Below, piece by piece: positions 30,482-64,000 of a stretch of DNA of 64,000 nucleotides (positions within the stretch are counted from its first letter, which is position 1; each line of letters starts with the position of its first letter). Location of the stretch: positions 10,344,408 to 10,408,407 of the forward strand of contig NC_135550.1 of assembly GCF_964340395.1 (NCBI RefSeq). Reading direction: 5' to 3'. The notes beneath the pieces were generated by a model that worked only from the letters and a program-made list of their open reading frames with translations, ran no database searches and was not told the DNA's origin. The stretch is from Glandiceps talaboti (Eukaryota; Hemichordata; Enteropneusta; Spengelidae). Position numbers and translations under genes: made by a program.

Positions 30482-30517
30482 CCTTTGTGAGCTGTAACGC
30501 AACGTCACCTTACAACC
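30482..30517 (+). other. 5'UTR part of calpain gene 2 coding exon 1
   Basis: 36 nt with an in-frame TGA at 30488 and a strong ACAACCATGG start context. Confidence 0.5.
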
Positions 30518-62846
<32,329 letters not shown>

Positions 62847-64000
62847 GTGAGTATACTATGGGTATTTATTCCATGTACCACAGATTTCTTGCACTGGTGT
62901 ACATACAATATGCATATTAGTGGTATTTGTAGTACTGCAACTAGTGCAGGATTGAAAACATAACTGCCTACCTGTATGCAAATCATATGCAGATGAGCAA
63001 GTTTGTTCCTTGCAGATGAAATTGTTTGATTGCACAGTATGATTTTTACAGAGATTTGCTGTTTTGGATAAACTTAATAGAGCACCCCATGCCGCACGAG
63101 TATCAGTGTGGGTACTCCGAGGTATTTGCACTCTTCATTGCAGTGTTTTCTGCTTTACTTTCATGCCTATATACACTGCCAGCACTCGTGCAAATACCCT
63201 GAGTATACCTCACTGGCACTCATGACATCTCATCTTCCACAATTTCTTTGTCTTGACAAATACAACAAGTGTCAAGATAATGAGATTATGGTAAATATGA
63301 TGTCATCACCAGCGGTTTTCCCAAAAACCTTTGCAGGAAATAAAAAAACATTGGCTGAAAACATGTAGGGTGTATAGCTAAGTAGGTCTTTGTTACAAGA
63401 TTTCAAAGTTGAATAATTCACATAGGTGCTATTTTATCACCCAATATTTTTATGTAAGTTGATAACAGTAATCAATACAAGTGTACTAAAAGCAGAAAAA
63501 AGTCTGACTGGACTTATATGCTAAAAATGACAAGTTATAATGCCGCTAAGTCTATAATTGTGCAGTCAATATGTAGAAGAACACACTGATGTGAAGAATA
63601 GTCTCTTATAGCGCGATGCCAATGCATGGTATGATGTACATTTGTGTGTGATGTGATGTCATACTTAGTCTAGTTACTATACATGTAGTTGTTCTGTATG
63701 ATCACTTTCTAACGTATAGTCAAATGGACAAATTCGGCTGAAAATCTAGCTAGTTGAATTTCCTGCTATGCTTGGGAAGGGATGAACAGCACATATCAGT
63801 AATAATCCATCACACACTGACAGGCAGTTGTAATTGGTTTATACTTTGTTCAGTTTACTACAAACTCAATCTCCAGTTTGAATGTAAGTGACGTGAAGAT
63901 ACAATAACATCAGCACATTTATATCAATCCTCCAATTAGCATAAACTATCGCTGTCTCTTGGTCGTAAGAACAGAATGCTGTGCTAGAGAAATCCATTTG
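62847..64000 (+). other. Gene 2 intron 9 (to window edge)
   Basis: No acceptor followed by a phase-compatible linker exon like gene 1 exon 10 was found, so the intron most likely continues past the window. A short inverted pair (GTGGGTACTCCGAGGTATTTGC and GCAAATACCCTGAGTATACC, about 63109-63208) is the only structure noted. Confidence 0.7.

Noticed and set aside
62847-64000. Gene 2 exon 10 inside the window
   Set aside because: Candidate acceptors (for example near 63016 and 63337) give immediate stops in the required phase or no linker-like sequence.

Overview
The window is nuclear DNA from an intron-rich, AT-rich animal. It holds two tandem, same-strand (+) genes for classical calpains, the Ca2+-dependent cysteine proteases with a penta-EF-hand (PEF) tail. 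Gene 1 has all its coding exons here: 18 exons from 432 to 23702, giving 679 codons plus a stop. Gene 2 has coding exons 1-9 here (30518 to 62846, 489 codons plus two bases) and runs off the right edge before its linker and PEF exons. All exons and boundaries were read by eye from GT/AG signals, phase continuity and calpain motifs. The species cannot be named. The proteins look like invertebrate typical calpains. The dense simple repeats, foldback/TIR elements and tRNA-like SINE would suit a marine invertebrate such as a hemichordate, amphioxus, brachiopod or mollusc; this is an inference.

Layout. 1-15: probable end of a noncoding first exon of gene 1, then a 5'UTR intron (16-373). 432-23702: gene 1. 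Its introns carry a SINE (10.5 kb), a 1.3-kb hexamer satellite (11.35-12.63 kb), a 2-kb 44/24-bp minisatellite interrupted by a foldback insertion (15.2-17.2 kb), a 22-bp CTATAG minisatellite (20.7-21.0 kb), a TA-flanked TIR element (19.5 kb) and five copies of an ~85-bp mini-element. 23.7-30.0 kb: 3'UTR and intergenic DNA with no gene recognised. 30.0-30.5 kb: probable noncoding exon and 5'UTR intron of gene 2. 30518-30685: gene 2 exon 1. 30686-56297: one 25.6-kb intron with no recognisable nested gene but many mobile-element remnants, including a 109-bp palindrome with a perfect 8-bp target duplication and a TIR element with a perfect 10-bp target duplication. 56298-62846: gene 2 exons 2-9. 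The remainder is intron 9.

How the genes relate. Exons 2-9 of the two genes have exactly the same lengths (70, 253, 253, 98, 78, 164, 173 and 212 nt) and phases, and their proteins are very similar, so this is a tandem gene duplication. Both keep the Cys/His/Asn triad. Gene 1 also has two canonical EF-hand loops and should be an active Ca2+-regulated protease. The most notable local structures are the shared, hidden 5'UTR intron, the expanded first intron of gene 2, and a partial tandem copy of gene 2 exon 8 that includes a second splice donor. No new multi-gene system was found.
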